Shown here piece after piece: positions 11,666 through 23,357 of a stretch of DNA of 64,000 nt. How positions within the stretch are numbered: position 1 is the first letter of the stretch; every line of letters begins with the position of its first letter. The notes under the pieces are model-generated. The model was not told where the DNA came from. It was given only the letters and a program-made list of their open reading frames with translations, and did not search any database. A program made the translations under genes and the position numbers. The stretch spans positions 321,495,925 through 321,559,924 of the forward strand of contig CM041776.1 in assembly GCA_023374045.1 (NCBI GenBank). Reading direction: 5' to 3'. This DNA is from Limonium bicolor. Lineage: Eukaryota; Streptophyta; Magnoliopsida; Caryophyllales; Plumbaginaceae.

Positions 11666-11920
11666 CCCGTATGTGTTGTCCATGTCAAGGAGGGCTCCAC
11701 AACAAGCACTTTGATGTAACCGGGCGTGAAATTATTGATCAAAGTGGGGTCGGATCGGGTCGGTAAATATCACAATCGCTGTCAAAATCATGTCATCATA
11801 AAACCTAAGTGGTGTGGTTGGAAGTGAAGTGGAAGTGGAACAGCTTTTTTGTAACTTTGACATCGCAACTAGGTCTCTCTTCGTGGGTGAAGACTTGTGT
11901 TATTTAACAAAAAAAACTTA

Positions 11921-12322
11921 GGGGGCGTTTGTTTTGGGGTAATCAGGAAAGGGAATCGGAATCCCTTTCCTGCTGTCTGTTTTGCTAGTTTTTCCTATTT
12001 TCAGGAAAGGAAAGGGAGTAGGATAGGATTACCCCAAACCCCTCTATCTTGATTCTCCACCCCTACTAGGGAATGAGATTACCTTTCCCCAGTACATGTT
12101 GACCGATGACATATGACCATTGACCGGTGACCGGTGAATGTTAAAGTGACCATTGACCAACAGCCGGCAACCGTTGACCATTGACCGGTGGCCATTGACC
12201 GATTATTTATTTAATTCCCCCAGCTCAAACAAACAACAGGGAAAATCAAAGGGAATTCTTTTCCATTCCTCCTCATTCCCTTTCTGATTCCATTCCATTT
12301 CCCGCTCGAAACAAACGCCCCC
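11921..12322. mobile_element. Tourist-like (PIF/Harbinger) MITE with W-box cluster
   Basis: Ends are GGGGGCGTTTGTTT and GAAACAAACGCCCCC, flanked by TTA on each side (11918-11920 and 12323-12325). This is the 3-bp TWA duplication of PIF/Harbinger elements. Between 12099 and 12200 it holds six TTGACC cores in one orientation. A related copy lies at 49451-49758. Confidence 0.9.
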
Positions 12323-12325
12323 TTA

Positions 12326-13475
12326 TTGTTGAGCTATAAGTGAATTTTTTTTTTGGCTAAATCCACGAGGTTTATACAACCGAAAATGAAAATATGTCTT
12401 TGAGAGACATCTGATAAAACTAATAATGAAAATATGTATAACAAATAAGTAAATTTATGTAAGTATTATTTTTATATATAATATTGTTATATAAATAATA
12501 TATAACTTATACAGATGTAATATACAGTTTCTACTCTATATTTAACTATCTTTGTCTACTGTGAATGTAGCTTAACACTTTCTATATTTTATCTATTGAT
12601 CGTGTGATACGCGCCAGGTATTTTTTCTAAAAGAAAGTTCACACAAGATTACCAAATTACATTAAAATAATAACAATTTAGCTAGTATTGCAAGATTTAT
12701 CGAATAAGAAGAGCAAGCACGTAAGAACAATTTCTCATGTCCGACTGCTAAAACAAAAATAAAGGAAGAAAGGGAGTCAAAGGGTTCCACGGTGAGAAAT
12801 ACAAAATGTGATACACAATCCAATATCGGGATTGAGTAGAGAAGTGAGTCATAAAGATATTTATGGGCTTAAAATTAACGATATTCTCCAGCCAACTACG
12901 ATAAAGGTATAAGGCCCAATTTTATCTAGGTGAAGAATTTGATGTTGAACGATTTATACCCACTTGATTCGTCATGACTTGTTTGCGTCGTTCTATCCAA
13001 ATCTCGCAGACTCGCACAACATCAAACCAATGCATCTCTTTGAACAAAATCCCTAGGTTTCTTCCAAAGGTAATAGCGAGACATTCAACTAGGACAATTG
13101 TGACGAGATTTGTAGTGCGAATCCCCAACTAGTCACAACTAATCCACCAAAACTTGTAAGAAAATATGTAAGAGAAGAAAAAAAATGGTCAATCGTCACT
13201 AGACTCTTGAGGCAACTCAAATAACCAGAATCTATTAGTAAACGTAATGTCTCAAGATTGGAACTTGTCAATAGTTTTAAGGTTCCATAATAGAGTGAAC
13301 CAAAAACAAAAACTTGGATTTGGAACGTTTTCCCACAGAGAGAGTACCAAGAGAAATATAAGGTGGACATGGAGGAGGGCATCAAGTGACCAAGGGAAGG
13401 AGGGATAGGATATGATTGCAGAAGGGAAGGGAGGGACGGAGGGATAGGATATGACTGAAGAAGGGAAGAGGCTTC
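12326..13475. other. No gene supported; GA-rich tandem duplication
   Basis: AT-rich sequence without recognised coding. At 13395-13466 a GA-rich unit of about 40 bp (core GGAGGGATAGGATATGA) occurs twice in tandem; this makes an open minus-strand frame with a repeated PIPPSL peptide that I do not regard as a gene. Confidence 0.45.
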
Positions 13476-13560
13476 CACTAGTAGAAAATTCTCGATTACT
13501 AATGAAAAATTAACGACGGATAAAAATCTGTTAATAAAGTTAATAATTATCATTGAAATA
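13476..13560. mobile_element. CACTA-like terminus
   Basis: The sequence starting at 13476 is CACTAGTAGAAAATTC followed by a subterminal AACGACGGATAAAAATC, typical of plant CACTA (En/Spm) ends. The opposite end is not visible; it may have been lost to the LTR insertion at 14161. Confidence 0.5.
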
Positions 13561-14151
13561 TACGCAAACCATCTTTCAAAATTTATACGTAGACCTTAAA
13601 AACCTTAAATTGCTCCCAAAAGAATCAATGTCAATAAGATCAAAGAAATCTCTCTAGACATAACACTCAGTCATAATCCTGTTCGTGTCATTATGTGTCA
13701 TTGACCGTCTTCTCATTCCATTATCCTCTGAAAATCTAGTAACTTGCGACAAATTCGACACGATCACTCTCCTTTGTTGATCATTCGCGTCATTTGCTAA
13801 CATTTAACCGGCTTCGGCCTCCATCAAGTATCTAAGTGAACGAATCCCACACCCACAAATTGTGTCCAGTACCCGTAGTTGTCCAGAATTTGAGGTCTTG
13901 TGAAGTGATGCGGCGAGCACTCTGAGGTCCCGACCAGTGAAGCTTTCATGGCGGAAGAAGGATTTCCCAACCTTGAACTGGATGCCCCTTACAGTTTCAA
14001 TGTTATTGGGTGGAGTGAGATGAACATGTGAGGGATTACAATGGGGGTAAGAACTAAGGGTTTTGGGGATTTGAGATAGGAGTTTAGGTTATAGAGTAGA
14101 TCGGAATGGGATGATGGGTGGTGTCAGGGTGTTAAATGGAAGGGGAAACAT
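13560..14151 (-). pseudogene. TRM1-like tRNA (guanine-26) dimethyltransferase fragment
   Basis: Reading the minus strand from an ATG at 14151 gives MFPLPFN, then GIQFKVGKSFFRHESF, RDLRVLAASL, the SAM-binding motif VLDTICGCGIRSLRYL, a stop, then MLANDAND and RDFFDLIDIDSFGSN. These blocks, in this order, match the N-terminal half of plant TRM1-type enzymes, which methylate G26 of tRNA with S-adenosylmethionine. Stops (after MEAEAG and ECYV) and loss of the C-terminal half make it non-functional. It sits between a CACTA-like end and an LTR, suggesting capture by a transposon. Continuity across the motifs hints at an intron-poor source or a processed copy. Confidence 0.8.
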
Positions 14152-14160
14152 GGCGAGAAA

Positions 14161-17100
14161 TGTAACACCCCTAGTTAAACATTTCATAATTATCGTCTTA
14201 TCACCGTACTTAATCAATTTAATCACACCAGAAAGTAAATAATGTCGTATACTAGCAGGTGTTACCGCGATCAGTCGCCCATGTGAGTGAAGAAGCATCC
14301 AAACTTAAAACCGAATACAATACTTAATCATAATCGCAGTGATAACAAGAAATAGATAGTAGCTTAATTTACAATGCTTAACACAATCCGTTCTCGTGAG
14401 CAAACTAGTATTAGTATCATGGTCAACCTCGTTATATTCAAAAACCGAATCCAAAAACCAAAAAGGGTATGTATACCCTAGCTCGTATACTGCTTCCCAA
14501 AGCCCGCGCTCCTACATGGGTAATCAGCTACAAATCTGTAGAAGTTGTTTTGTATGTATGGAATCAGCTCCTGCTGAGTATGTCACTATGTAACCGTCAT
14601 GCCCCCTCGGACCCCTCAGTTTAATTGGTCGAGTTAGCATGCGGTTCAATTTAAATGCAATACCGTTTATAATAAAAACTGTAAAGCAATACTTCAAATA
14701 ACCAATCATCCAATGATCCCGCATAACACATGTTTCACCATATAACATATCACAATGCAATAAGCATACTACACATTCAAGGTGAATCATACAAGAATTA
14801 TATTAAAATTTCGTTCTCGTTCCTTGGCCTTTAAGGCACTTAATAATGTTCATCACTTATACAAACATATTTGTTGTTCGTATTTAATGTTTAGCTAAGG
14901 TTCATCTCATGCCTAATGTCAGACGCCACGTTAAAGGGCGACATGTCTCTACACCATATCCCTATATTCGGTGGATCACCAACGGCAGTAACCACCTCCA
15001 ACAATTGAGTATCTGACCAACGAAACATCTCGAATCATTGGAATATAATATTGGCTGAGGGGACCCGTACGCGGACATCCTCTCAATGTGATCACAGCAC
15101 ACCAAGAGCCACATCCCCTTGGATTTTCTCCATACACTTCCTCCATACATAAGCCACTGATGATTAAGGTCTCTTAATCTATTTATCTGAGTTTGGTCTT
15201 AGGTTTCAGTATAACATTTCGAATGTAACGCCATCAAGGTCTTATGTTACCTAGAATCTCTAGGTTATTTTTACCATTCGAATGTACAAATCATAAGAGC
15301 GGCTTTCTCGAACCATTGCTCTATATCTAAGTAATGTTCTTAGAATACTCGGATAATTGAATTCATCATTATCCAACACATTGATGTGTTGTCACATCTC
15401 TTATCTTAACATAAGATAGTATTGACTTTGCCTTAGTTCGGGTTATGGATACGAACAATTAATATTGCATAACAAGAGCAATTAATCAAGGCATCAATAT
15501 AATACATAATCATGCATATAATATTCCACACAATCACACATTTAATATTATCACACACATCCGAACCCGAGAAAACCCTCAGAGACAATCAAATCACATA
15601 ACAACATACCGTTCACCGATGGTGGGTGTGCAGATGTCTCATCCCGCGTCCGCACTGTATGCACTAAGATATGGAATATGCATAACACTAAGTATCAATT
15701 TCTATGATCTTAATTCAATTCGGTATTTCCAAATAATTACTAATCCCCTCGGTAATTAACCCCTTAATCAACTAGTCATTATTGCTCACGTTTTTGAATG
15801 AATTTAGGATTAGTTAACTCCATACTTTAACTCATGTTACAAATAACATTATTGTATCACTTACAACTTATGATTTAATCCTAATAACCTATCTCATTTA
15901 CTCATAGGTTTTATTATTTTTTTTTTATATATATCCATATAGTTTCATTACTATATGTTACTTACACATTTGACCTTATAATGTTACTTCTTTTTAAAAT
16001 TAAATCTCATCTTATTTATGAGTTGGTCAATCTTGACCTTCTTGGTCAATTAGGATGTTGTTGACTTGGTTAAAATACTCAAGTCAACATTTCTATATAA
16101 TCCACAATTTCATTATTTGAATTAGATAATTCTTTTATTTGTCCAACTCTCCATACCTTAACATTAGACCTTCATGCCTAATTCATGAAATGCCACTAAA
16201 AAAAGAAGGTCACGAAATACCACTATATTTTTGTGAAAGTCCATGAAATATCACTATTTCATTGACCAGAAGCAAAAAAGACAAGAATACCCCTGATAGT
16301 TAACAAAGTACTTTTAAAGTTCACAATATGCTCTTAAGTGTTAAAAAATTCACTAAAATTCATAAAAAATTCAAAATACTATAAAAATCTAGATAAACAT
16401 AATTTAAATATGATAAAATAAAAAATATTTATATTAAAACATTGAAAAGTAAATATTAATTAGATTTTTTTTCAAAATTATTTAGTACCATAAAAAAGAA
16501 TATAGAGTTTTACACACATAATTTATACTAATTTTTCTACAAATTTAGACCGATATAGTACCATAATTTATATTGATAAAAAAAAGATAATTTGAAAATG
16601 TATGTTACAAATTATGGTAATTAACTGGTGTAAGGGTGCTTAATTGGTAGAAAATTGGTATAAATTGTGTTACAAATTATAACTAGTACCAATTTTTCTA
16701 CCAATTAAGCACCATAACTAGTACCAATTAATCACCATAATTTGTACCATATATTTTCAAATGATCTTTTTTTATCAATTCAAATTATTTATTCGAAATA
16801 AATTATATTATATCATAAAGTCATCTACAAAGTAGAATCTACATTTTTTAAAAATCCAAATATTAATTAAATAATAAATAATTTATTTTGAATAAATAAT
16901 TTGAATTAGTAGAAAAGAACAATTTATAAATGTATGGTAAAAATTATGGTAATTAATTAGTATAAATTATGGTAATTAATTGTTATAAATTATGGTACTA
17001 TAAAACTCTATATTCTTTTTTTTGGTACTAAATAATTTTGAAAAAAATCTTAGAAATATTTACTTTTTTCATTGTTTTATGATATTTTAATAATTTTATA

Positions 17101-18418
17101 GTATTTTAAATAAATTTTAAAGTTGCCTATATTTTTATAATATTTTGAATTTTTTGTGAATTTTAGTGAATTTTTTAACACTTAGGGGCATATTGTGAAC
17201 TTTAAAAGTACTTTGTTACATAGTAGGGTTACTTTTGTCTTTTTTGCTTCTGGTCAATGACATAATAACATTTCATGGACTTTTGCAAAAATATAGTGGC
17301 ATTTCATGACTTTATTTTTTTAGTGGCATTTCATTAAATAGCAACAAATATAGTGGCATTTCATGAAATTTCCCAATAATTTATAATACTCCATGTCTCT
17401 CCACAATATCTTTTATATAACATTACAACTTTACTCCAAATGTCATATATCATCACATTTCCACTCTTATTTAATTTCAACCCAAAGTTTTCTCCGATTC
17501 TTATCCATTTCCGAACAGACCCAATACTTGTCCAAATTTATTTCCTCTCACCCCAATCTTTTTTTATTTATGAATTGACCATACTTATTTTTATAACTTT
17601 ACAATTCCATCTTTAACTCTTATATTATACAATCTTACTAACTAAATTCCAAAATCAACCTCAAATTTTCCAGAATATCAGAACAGATCCTAAGTCTGTT
17701 TTAACTACTTTTCCGCCCCCATACTTGCATATTTTGAGCTTTGGCCCCATAAGTTTTCCAAAACTTACAATTAACTCCTAAACTTCATTTAAATTCCTAT
17801 TTTAATTATTTATTCACCTAACTTGGTCAACACCCTTTCTTTAGTCAAGTTTGACCACCAAGGTACTGCCTTGACCAACATTTTCTCAAAATTATGATTT
17901 AACCCCTAATCTTTCCTAGGGTTTTCATTTGAGTCCTTAATTTTACTACAACTCATAATTTGCACCTTAAACCCAAATACAACCCAACTTTCGGCTATAT
18001 TACACTTTGAAACTCCAATTATTATTTGTTTACACTCCAACACCCATATTATGCCCATTTGTTCACTAGAACATCCATTAAGTTCTTAATCACTTTTAAA
18101 GTCACTTTTTGACGTTAAACTCTAACAAAAAACTACCTAATCCTTAGGTATTTTTATCGCAACCTTTTTAGGTGGTTTTAATCCTCCAAACAGTCCTTTA
18201 AACATTAGATTTTCTCACCAACTAAATACCAAATAAATTCTCAACTTTTAAAGCATTAAAAGCTCTTAAATACATATAAACTTGGCATAAATACATGTCC
18301 TTATTACAAACCTCAAACATAACTTAAAATGACATAAAATAACCTTAATAACATAGCTAAGTCTTGGGTATTTCATGTTTTACCCCATAGTTTCCGGTAA
18401 TTGCATTTTTAACCCCAT
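14161..18418. repeat. Long TGTAACACCC-type LTR sequence, outermost layer of the nest
   Basis: Begins TGTAACACCCCTAG immediately next to the TRM1 fragment. It contains LTR-like AT-rich sequence with pieces resembling the solo LTR at 27385-31483. It is interrupted by a foldback element and, at 18419, by the Athila-type element. The sequence seems to resume at 32812. I place it with long-LTR chromovirus (Tekay/Del-like) families by its terminus and style only; orientation and 3' end are not determined and no TSD was found. Confidence 0.5.
16181..17374. mobile_element. Mutator-type foldback element, about 1.2 kb
   Basis: Almost the whole segment is one imperfect palindrome. TTCATGAAATGCCACTAAAA with TTGACCAGAAGCAAAAAAGA at the left is mirrored on the right, and inner blocks such as AAAACTCTATATTC also pair. 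The right end, GAAATTTCCC, is the terminus shared with the MITE at 40183-40601. The left end looks truncated and I see no TSD. No coding. Confidence 0.75.
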
Positions 18419-18668
18419 TGATAAGTCAGGAATTTACCTATTTCTACATGATCTTTTGATACCGAATTCGTTGCTATTTACTGCTAAATTCCTGTCTTTT
18501 AAGTATTTTTAGGTTCCTTGTTGCAATTGTCTTCTTTTATAGTTTTTATGTGCTTTTTCAGGTATTTAATCTCAAAAGAAACATGTTCATATCATTGTTG
18601 GAGACCATAGTTTTTCAAACAAGCCAAATGGAGTCAAGACAGTCATCTCTCGACCTAAATTCAGATAT

Positions 18669-18922
18669 GGTCCGGGACTTGTTGCATAACTTAAGTCCCG
18701 GACCACAAATTGACTCTACTCTCGGCTTGAACTCAGGCATGGTCCGGGACTTGTTCAATAACTTAAGTCCCGGACCACAAGGCAGAGCTTCTCTCGACTT
18801 GTTTTTACACCATGGTCCGGGACTTTATACAAACCTTAAGTCCCGGACCACATAAGGGGGCTTCTCTCGACTTATTTCAGCACCATGGTCCGGGACTTCA
18901 TACAGGACCTAAGTCCCGGACC
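18669..18922. repeat. Tandem 36-bp palindromes in the LTR, 4 units
   Basis: Palindromes at 18669-18704, 18741-18776, 18814-18849 and 18887-18922, each exactly 36 bp, at periods 72, 73 and 73. The arms are GGTCCGGGACTT and AAGTCCCGGACC (unit 4 has one changed base next to the loop), enclosing a variable 12-base loop. Spacers of about 37 bp carry CTCTCG. The array lies about 225 bp upstream of the TATA box, in U3. Confidence 0.95.
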
Positions 18923-19146
18923 ATATCGTTGAATCCAACAGTCTGTAGTGCGCGCGCTCAAAAGTTTGTATAAACAATTGTTAACTCTGTTAACCACCGC
19001 CCCATACCCATAATAATCCATCCTTCCCAGCATTAATCCCTTCTTTCCAGCAAAACACTCACGTAAACACCCACCATTCCACTTACAAATTCCAGCACCA
19101 TTTCCACCACCATGCTACTTCTGCTACGTACTCAACAAACAAGTTC

Positions 19147-19154
19147 TATAAATA
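19147..19154 (+). promoter_or_regulatory. TATA box of the Athila-type LTR
   Basis: TATAAATA followed by a CT-rich start region; the same box is in the 3' LTR at 31805-31812. Confidence 0.7.
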
Positions 19155-20160
19155 AAACTCTCCTCCTCTCATTCAGGACACACAATTCTGGAGGCACACA
19201 CTCACTCCATCCATTTCCATTTCATATATCACGTTCCATTCATATCATTCATCTCATTAAACACCATACACGTCCACAGAAATCTGGAGTACACAAGCAG
19301 CTGGAGACTCCACCATTTTCTGGAGATTAAGCAGAAGAAAATACTGGTTGTGCACAGAGACCCCATCAAAGAATCAAAAATCAGAGTTTCTTCTTTTCTT
19401 CTTTAATGTTATTTATATATTTTTACAGTATTTTCACTTCCATGGCTGAGTAGTTCTTATAAATTTCGGTTTACTATGTAATCCAAATTCAAGGTTCCAT
19501 TATCTTTGTGATTTACCATTTTAATAGATTAAAGTGTTGTTCCTTATTTATTTTTATAAATCTTGTGATTTGGCCAATTACTTGATTTTACCAGTTTATC
19601 TGCTTATAAGTGAGAACTGCGGTAGATAATAGACAACAGGAACCATACTGGTTAATTTAGAGATGGTAATTCCTCTAAGATATTAACTGATCAATAAACT
19701 GGATTTTTCTTAAAGCTGTTAGCAATTAGTAAATTTGTAACGAGAGTTAAAATTTATTAACTGTTAATTAGATTTCACCGAGCGGGAGACCGAACGTGGA
19801 ATATTTCTGATCTAGGATTTTAGTCTGGATTTTGGTAAACACACTGAGAAAGGAACCGAAGAATTTGGAGGATTAGTAAACCGGAATTTCTCCTTTTATT
19901 AAATCAAAAATATCATTATTTTGCTCATTGTCTTGCATTTATTACCTTTGCTCTTATTTACATTCTTGTTTCGTACTGTAGTAATTCAACAAACAAAACC
20001 CCCTGTTACTGGAGTAAACCGATTCGTTAGTTTATTCTTAAATATTAATTAAACTAAAACGTTGCCTCCCTTGGATTTGATAACCTGGAGGGACACTTCT
20101 AGGAAAACTTGCTATAATCGACCGGTATACTTGCCGTTAGGTTTTTACCCAACAAGTTAA

Positions 20161-20177
20161 TGGCGCCATTGCCGGAG
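20161..20177 (+). other. Primer binding site (tRNA-Asp type)
   Basis: TGGCGCCATTGCCGG, six bases after the LTR. It is one substitution from the Athila/Tat TGGCGCCGTTGCCGG site complementary to the tRNA-Asp 3' end. Confidence 0.88.
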
Positions 20178-20314
20178 AGGCACGGTTGCTTAGTTTAATT
20201 TTTATTTTGATTTTAATTAATTTTGTGTTGTTTTTGTTCTTTTTAGTTTATCCTTGTTTTATTTTATTTTGTTCTTTTACAACTACATTACTGTCAGTTA
20301 TCTGATTTTGGTTT

Positions 20315-22703
20315 ATGGTTAAAACTCATTCTGAAGGAAACCCTGAATTTGAAATTGAACCAGAGATAGACAAAGTAACAAGAAGGATTCGAAAAAGGTT
20401 AGTGCTGGATCCTCCAATTAAGCAGGAGGTGCCTCTAAAAGATTCACCAGCAGAGGCGATTATTTCTGAGTTATTAGTTGAAGAAGAGATTCTAAACAAC
20501 CCCTCAGGATCCAATATGGAGAATTTGAATCCGGAGAGGCACATGAAGGATTATACCCGCCCAAGCGTCGAAGGGCTTATTTCACCAATAGTAATTCCTA
20601 CGTTGCCAACAGGAGTGCAGTTGCAGTTCAAGACGCACTATGTTACTATGGTCATGAACGCACCCCTGTTCAGCGGAACAATCACCGAAGATCCCAATGT
20701 CCATCTCACCACTTTCCTGAGATTGGTAGGAGCATGCTCTACACCAGCTTCACAAGAGGTTGCTAGATTGACTCTCTTCCCATTTTCCCTGAGGGACAGA
20801 GCTGCAGAATGGTTAAACTCATTAACGCCCAACAGTATCACTACCTGGACGGAGTTAGCAAATGTATTCTTGGCGAAGTATTTCCCTCCTTCTCGAATGC
20901 TGACTATGAGAGGAGAGATTACGAACTTCAAGCAGTTCACCGGTGAGACATTATCTGAGGCTTGGGAGCGTTTCAAAGGGATTGTGCGCAGAGTACCACA
21001 CCATGGCTTGGGGAGGAGGTAATTCTGCAGTCCTTTTACAAAGATTTAGATCATTCAAGCCGTTTGTTGGTAGACACTTGTGCAGGAGGAAGCCTCATGG
21101 AGTAACCAATAGCTAGAATCAAGGAATTATTGGAGACCATTGCCAATGCATCCAATCAGTGGGGAGGTGCGAGAACCGGGGAAGCTGCACCGAAGAAAAC
21201 TGCTGGAGTTTATGAAGTGGACTCGAGTACTTTTCTGGCTGCCAAAATAGAAGCGATGTCAAAACAGTTTGAGCGTATGTGTGCAGTGATGAACCCACAG
21301 TCAAATGCAGCAGCATCTCCTGAAGTTTATCCACCTTGTGAATACTGTGGTAGAAGCTCAAACTTGTGTCAGTCAGGGGCGGACCGAAGGTTGTGTAGGT
21401 GGGGTCACGTGACCCCATGACTTTTGTAAAAAAAATTAATTATAGTAAGTTTTAATGTAGTTTTTTTATAAAATAGTAGATATTTATGTGTTAGTGACCC
21501 CATAAATGTCATAAAAATTAACTATAGAAATTTTTATTTGTCAGTGACCCCATAACATTCAATCTCTGGGTCCGCCACTGGTGTCAGTGTACATCTCCAC
21601 CAAGTGAAGAGGTGAATTACCTGGGGAACAGACAAGGAAATTTCTATAACAACCAAAGCAATCAGGGATATCAGCAGCAAAGATTTCAGAACAACAACTA
21701 CAATCAGAAGGCACCACAACAATATAATCAGTCCTATCAGAGACCCCCTCAGAACCAACAAATGCAAAGTCAAGGAGCTAGTAGTTCCTCAAACTTGGAA
21801 GCCATGATGAGCGAATTCATCACATCAACAAAACCCAGATTCAATGAGCAAGATGAAATCAACAACAACCAAAAGGCATTCATGCAAGAACAAAAGGCTT
21901 ACAATAAACGAATGGAAACTCAATTGGCTCAAATTAGTCAGAAGCTTTCAGAAAGACCTGCAGGGTCTTTGCCTAGTAAACCAGAGATGAATCCAAGAGA
22001 GTATGCTAAAGTTGTTTTTACTGTGGAAGAAGATACTCCACTTGTCGCTACAGTTTTACCTGTTTAACAAGAGGTTAAGGACTCCATTAAAGTTTTTGAA
22101 AAACCCAAGGAGAAGGAGTCTCCTGAAACTCAACCTTCTTACTCTACTGTTTCCAATCGCAAATTTGAAGAACCTATTCCTTTTCCTGACAGGTTAAAGA
22201 AAAGGGATCTTGATGAACAGCTTGAAAAATTTCTTAAAATTTTTAAGAAATCAACTAAAGATATTCCTTTTTCTGATATGCTTAAGTTAATGCCAAATTA
22301 TGCTACACTGGTAGATGATATCTTGGCTAACAAATGTCCTTTGCAGGAAAAGGAAACAGCGAAGAAGGTAACTACTAGGAGTGGTAAAGGTAAAGCTACT
22401 GAGCCTGAGGTGAGCATAGAGCAACCGGTGCTGGAGAATGAGCGGAATTATGAAGTTACCAAATCTCCTTCACCTACATCACCTACAGTTGAAGCTGCTC
22501 CTCCAGTTCCATTTCCAAACAGAACCAAGCGTTTCAAGGAGGATAGTGAGTTTGATAAGTTTCTTACTTTACTTCGGCAACTATCTGTTGATGTCCCCTT
22601 TGTTGATTTAGTTGCGAAGGTGCCTAACTATGCCAAGTATTTAAGGAAGCTTTTATCTAATAAGGCAAACTTAGTTGAGACAGGAACTATTCAGCTCACA
22701 TAG
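20315..22703 (+). pseudogene. Athila-type gag, broken
   Basis: The intact first frame (20315-21022, 235 residues) carries the retrotransposon gag core: FSGTITEDPNVHLTTFL, then LRDRAAEWLNSL and LSEAWERFKGIVRRVPHHG. A frameshift at about 21010 and a TAA near 21105 break it. The cysteine region (PCEYCGRSSNLCQ) is cut by a MITE. It resumes at 21589 with a Gln/Asn-rich linker, then EEINNNQ-type and QLAQISQKLSERPAGSLPS sequence. A TAA at about 22065 follows, and then two successive versions of the PFPxR...KFL...PNYAK module. Gag would form cytoplasmic particles around element RNA; this copy cannot make full-length protein. Confidence 0.88.
21374..21580. mobile_element. hAT-type MITE, 207 bp, inside gag
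   Basis: Ends CAGGGGCGGACC and GGTCCGCCACTG, flanked by the perfect 8-bp TSD GTGTCAGT (21366-21373 and 21581-21588). Termini match the MITE at 5218-5636. It disrupts the cysteine motif of gag. Confidence 0.93.
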
Positions 22704-22705
22704 AC

Positions 22706-23215
22706 TTGTTCAGTGATCATACAGAAGCGCTTACCAGAAAATGCAAAGATCCTGGAAGCTTCACAATTCCATGTAGAATAGGAGATATCGACTTCGACCA
22801 CTGTCTTGCTGATTTAGGAGCATCGATTAGTCTCATGCCATACACTTTATTTGAAAAGCTTGGAATTGGAGACTTACAGCCTACATGAATGACACTTCAG
22901 CTAGCAGATTGCTCAATGGTTTACCCTTGTGGAATTGCAAAGGATGTGATGGTAAAGGTGGAGCATCTGTATTTCCCCTGCGACTTTGTCGTACTAGACA
23001 TGGCTACAGATCCAATGGTCCCTATTATCCTTGGAAGACCCTTCCTTGCAACAGCCGACGCTCGAATCGAAGTTGCTCATGGAACGATCACTTTGAATGC
23101 AGAGGGTGAGAAGTTATTGTTTTATGCTGGTAGGTCTTCGAAAAACGTTTTGGAAGCTTCTCGGATTTCGTGTCGCCAAGTTTCAAAGACGGCTCAATCT
23201 TCTAGAATCTCTTAA
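22706..23215 (+). pseudogene. Athila-type retropepsin (aspartic protease)
   Basis: The frame contains GSFTIPCRIGDIDF, the active-site block DLGASISLMP, a TGA after GDLQPT, then continues in the same frame with MTLQLADCS, VLDMATDPMVPIILGRPFL and ATADARIEV. This is the complete order of an Athila/Tat protease, which cleaves gag-pol. After KLLFYAGRSS the frame ends at 23215 where reverse transcriptase would normally begin; no RT sequence follows. Confidence 0.9.
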
Positions 23216-23262
23216 AAGAACAAAACCAAGGTCTAGCCAAAGACCGAAAAGACGGGCAGCTC

Positions 23263-23280
23263 ATTGGGAGGCAACCCAAT
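23263..23280. other. Conserved palindrome downstream of pol
   Basis: ATTGGGAGGCAACCCAAT, a short stem of six paired bases with a six-base loop. From memory, such a GGGAGGCAACCC motif recurs downstream of pol in Athila-type elements; its role is not known to me. Confidence 0.5.
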
Positions 23281-23357
23281 CTCCTTTTTTCTTCTTGTTT
23301 TTCATTTAATTCACGTTTTTATTTGTTCTAATTCTTTTGCCAGCAATTTTTCTTTAG

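Larger units (their letters stand above)
18419..20154 (+). repeat. 5' LTR of the Athila-type element
   Basis: 1736 bp with TG...CA ends. Its partner is 26982-32806 minus the nested insertion; the two align throughout with scattered substitutions and small indels, so the insertion is not very recent. It contains a four-unit hairpin array and a TATA box. Confidence 0.94.

Noticed and set aside
13089..13553. 154-residue minus-strand open frame
   Set aside because: It arises from a GA-rich tandem duplication giving a repeated PIPPSL peptide; no domain or homologous block is recognisable.
18371..18375. TTTCA near 18375 as the end of the LTR starting at 14161
   Set aside because: No TSD accompanies it, and the sequence reads on naturally across the Athila-type insertion to 32812.
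18669..18922. CRISPR-like array (36-bp repeats, about 36-bp spacers)
   Set aside because: The repeats are perfect palindromes, the spacers are related to one another, there are no cas genes, and the array lies inside a plant LTR with matching copies in the partner LTR.
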